6,664 nucleotides of DNA, taken from positions 1 to 6,664 of the forward strand of contig JAUNBY010000178.1 in NCBI GenBank assembly GCA_030526935.1, in the 5' to 3' direction. A model generated the notes under the pieces. That model had not been told where the DNA came from, did not search any database, and saw only the letters and a program-made list of their open reading frames with translations. Below, in pieces: positions 5,695 through 6,664 of the stretch. Numbering within the stretch: position 1 is the stretch's first letter; every line of letters begins with the position of its first letter. This DNA comes from Clostridia bacterium. Lineage in GTDB: Bacteria; Bacillota; Clostridia; Christensenellales; Aristaeellaceae. The position numbers and the translations under genes are program-made.

Positions 5695-6474
5695 TTAAGC
5701 GTCCCCGGGTATATCCCCCACTCCGTTAAGCACGTAAGTCGGCCTGTACGGGAATTTATCTATGGTATCGCGCGCGGAAACGCCCGAAAGCACGAGTACC
5801 GTATCCATCTGAGACTCTATTCCGGCTACTATGTCAGTATCCATCCTGTCTCCCACTATGGCTATGTCGGCGGAATGCAGATCAAGGCGCTTTTGAGCGT
5901 GACGCATCATAAGGGGATTCGGCTTGCCGATAAAATAGGCGCTTTTGCCCGTGGCAAGCTCTATGGGAGCTACGAGCGCCCGGGTGGCGGGGGCTATTCC
6001 GTGCTCAATAGGGCCGGTAAGGTCGGGGTTGGCGCCAATGAGCTTTGCGCCGTTTCGCACGAGCCTTATGGCTATTTCAAGCTTTTCATAGTTGTACGAG
6101 CGTCCGTCGCCTATCACTACGTAGTCGGGATTGACGTCGTTCATGGAAAAGCCCGCGGCGTACATCGCCCCTATAAGCCCCGCTTCGCCGATTATATAGG
6201 CGCTCCCGCCCGGACACTGGCTTTTTAAAAACGCGGCGGTCGCCAGAGCGCTCGTATAAAAGTGCTCCTCGCCAACGTTCAGTCCCAACCTCATCAGCTT
6301 TTGCTGAAGTTCGCGCGGCGTTCTTTCGCTTGAATTGGTGAGGAAAACATAGCGCTTATCGTTTTTCTCAAGCCAGTCAAGGAACTTTTCTACGCCCGGT
6401 AAAAGCAGGTTCCCGTGATATATAACGCCGTCCATGTCGCAGATAAAGCCCTTTTTCGACCGAAGATTCTCCAT
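5695..6474 (-). CDS. HAD-IIA (NagD-like) phosphatase
   Basis: A cytoplasmic, magnesium-dependent phosphatase of the haloacid dehalogenase superfamily, subfamily IIA (NagD, AraL and phosphoglycolate phosphatase relatives), which removes phosphate from small phosphorylated sugars or metabolites. All four catalytic motifs are visible in the 259 residues: DMDGVIYHG with nucleophile D13 and acid D15, TNSS (46-49), K184 in GKPNP, and GDRMDTD with D209 and D214. The C2-type cap lies between motifs II and III and includes GANPDLTGP (147-155). The length is normal for the family. The ATG start has GGAGGA six bases upstream at 6481-6486. It is the first gene of a two-gene operon with a glycolipid-type glycosyltransferase, so it may act on a sugar- or glycerol-phosphate linked to that pathway, though general metabolite clean-up is equally possible. 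The family is certain; the substrate cannot be told from sequence. Confidence 0.92.
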   Translation of the reverse strand: MENLRSKKGFICDMDGVIYHGNLLLPGVEKFLDWLEKNDKRYVFLTNSSERTPRELQQKLMRLGLNVGEEHFYTSALATAAFLKSQCPGGSAYIIGEAGLIGAMYAAGFSMNDVNPDYVVIGDGRSYNYEKLEIAIRLVRNGAKLIGANPDLTGPIEHGIAPATRALVAPIELATGKSAYFIGKPNPLMMRHAQKRLDLHSADIAIVGDRMDTDIVAGIESQMDTVLVLSGVSARDTIDKFPYRPTYVLNGVGDIPGDA

Positions 6475-6504
6475 GATGTTTCCTCCAAATCATTAGTCCC
6501 TTAT

Positions 6505-6532
6505 ATTATACATGTTTTTCGGCGTTTGTGAA
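6505..6532 (-). promoter_or_regulatory. Promoter of the HAD phosphatase-glycosyltransferase operon
   Basis: Reading leftward, TTCACA (6527-6532, five of six consensus bases) and a perfect TATAAT (6505-6510) are 16 bases apart. Transcription would start near 6498, giving a leader of about 24 bases that carries the GGAGGA site of the first gene. Confidence 0.75.
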
Positions 6533-6562
6533 GCGAAAAGCCTTTATTCTTTTGCAATAATC

Positions 6563-6571
6563 TGGTATAAT
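6563..6571 (+). promoter_or_regulatory. Extended -10 promoter firing rightward out of the window
   Basis: TGG-TATAAT, with the TATAAT at 6566-6571, is a consensus extended -10. A weak TTTATT at 6543-6548 sits 17 bases upstream. Transcription would start near 6578 and run past the right edge. It is divergent from the promoter of the HAD phosphatase operon, with the two -10 boxes about 55 bases apart. Confidence 0.5.
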
Positions 6572-6611
6572 CTTGGAGCGACACCCTATTGTTTTCATCA
6601 GTCATTCAAAA

Positions 6612-6646
6612 AGCGCCCCGAGGCAATCATTGCCTGCGGGTACGCT
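6612..6646 (+). other. Structured leader downstream of the rightward promoter
   Basis: A nested hairpin is visible: AGCG (6612-6615) with CGCT (6643-6646), CCC with GGG, and AGGCAA with TTGCCT around a 3-base loop at 6627-6629. GAGCG near 6576-6580 could pair with CGCTC at 6643-6647 instead, giving an alternative fold. No coding region is seen in the 85 bases after the promoter. It could be a 5' untranslated leader or the start of a small RNA; I do not recognise a known riboswitch class. Confidence 0.35.
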
Positions 6647-6664
6647 CGACTAACGCCGTTTACA

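Noticed and set aside
5611..6228. Open frame of 205 codons on the + strand
   Set aside because: It is antisense to the HAD phosphatase, whose catalytic motifs are all intact on the other strand.
6612..6664. glmS ribozyme or other known riboswitch, suggested by AGCGCC
   Set aside because: Beyond that six-base word none of the conserved core elements are present in the visible sequence.

Overview
The window looks like chromosomal DNA from a member of the Clostridia or a related low-to-middle GC Bacillota lineage. This rests on strong purine-rich Shine-Dalgarno sequences ahead of most genes, consensus sigma-A-type promoters, a UgtP/MGDG-synthase-type glycosyltransferase, a NagD-type HAD phosphatase and a tRNA with an encoded CCA end. 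Species cannot be read from the sequence alone.

Left half (+ strand): about 300 bases of AT-rich non-coding DNA hold a foldback structure and two promoter candidates. They lead into a two-gene operon. The first gene encodes a 481-residue protein with an N-terminal XRE-like helix-turn-helix and a large C-terminal part I cannot assign. Its end overlaps the start of a complete cas3 gene (HD nuclease plus superfamily 2 helicase, most like the type I-C form). The operon ends at a strong intrinsic terminator. No Cascade genes, no cas1/cas2/cas4 and no CRISPR repeats are visible, so this is an orphan or remote cas3 paired with a putative regulator or sensor. It is the most interesting item in the window.

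Middle: a convergent boundary. A 17-bp perfect hairpin terminates leftward transcription just past a tRNA-Arg(CCG) gene on the - strand, which has its own well-formed promoter. Between the tRNA and the next gene lie two touching palindromes, one of which repeats the tRNA 3' end.

Right half (- strand): a two-gene operon starts from a clear promoter. A HAD-IIA (NagD-like) phosphatase is followed after 49 bases by a GT28-type glycosyltransferase of the diacylglycerol glucosyltransferase/MGDG synthase family, which uses a TTG start. These look like housekeeping or envelope-lipid genes. At the far right, a divergent extended -10 promoter fires rightward into a hairpin-forming leader whose gene lies outside the window.
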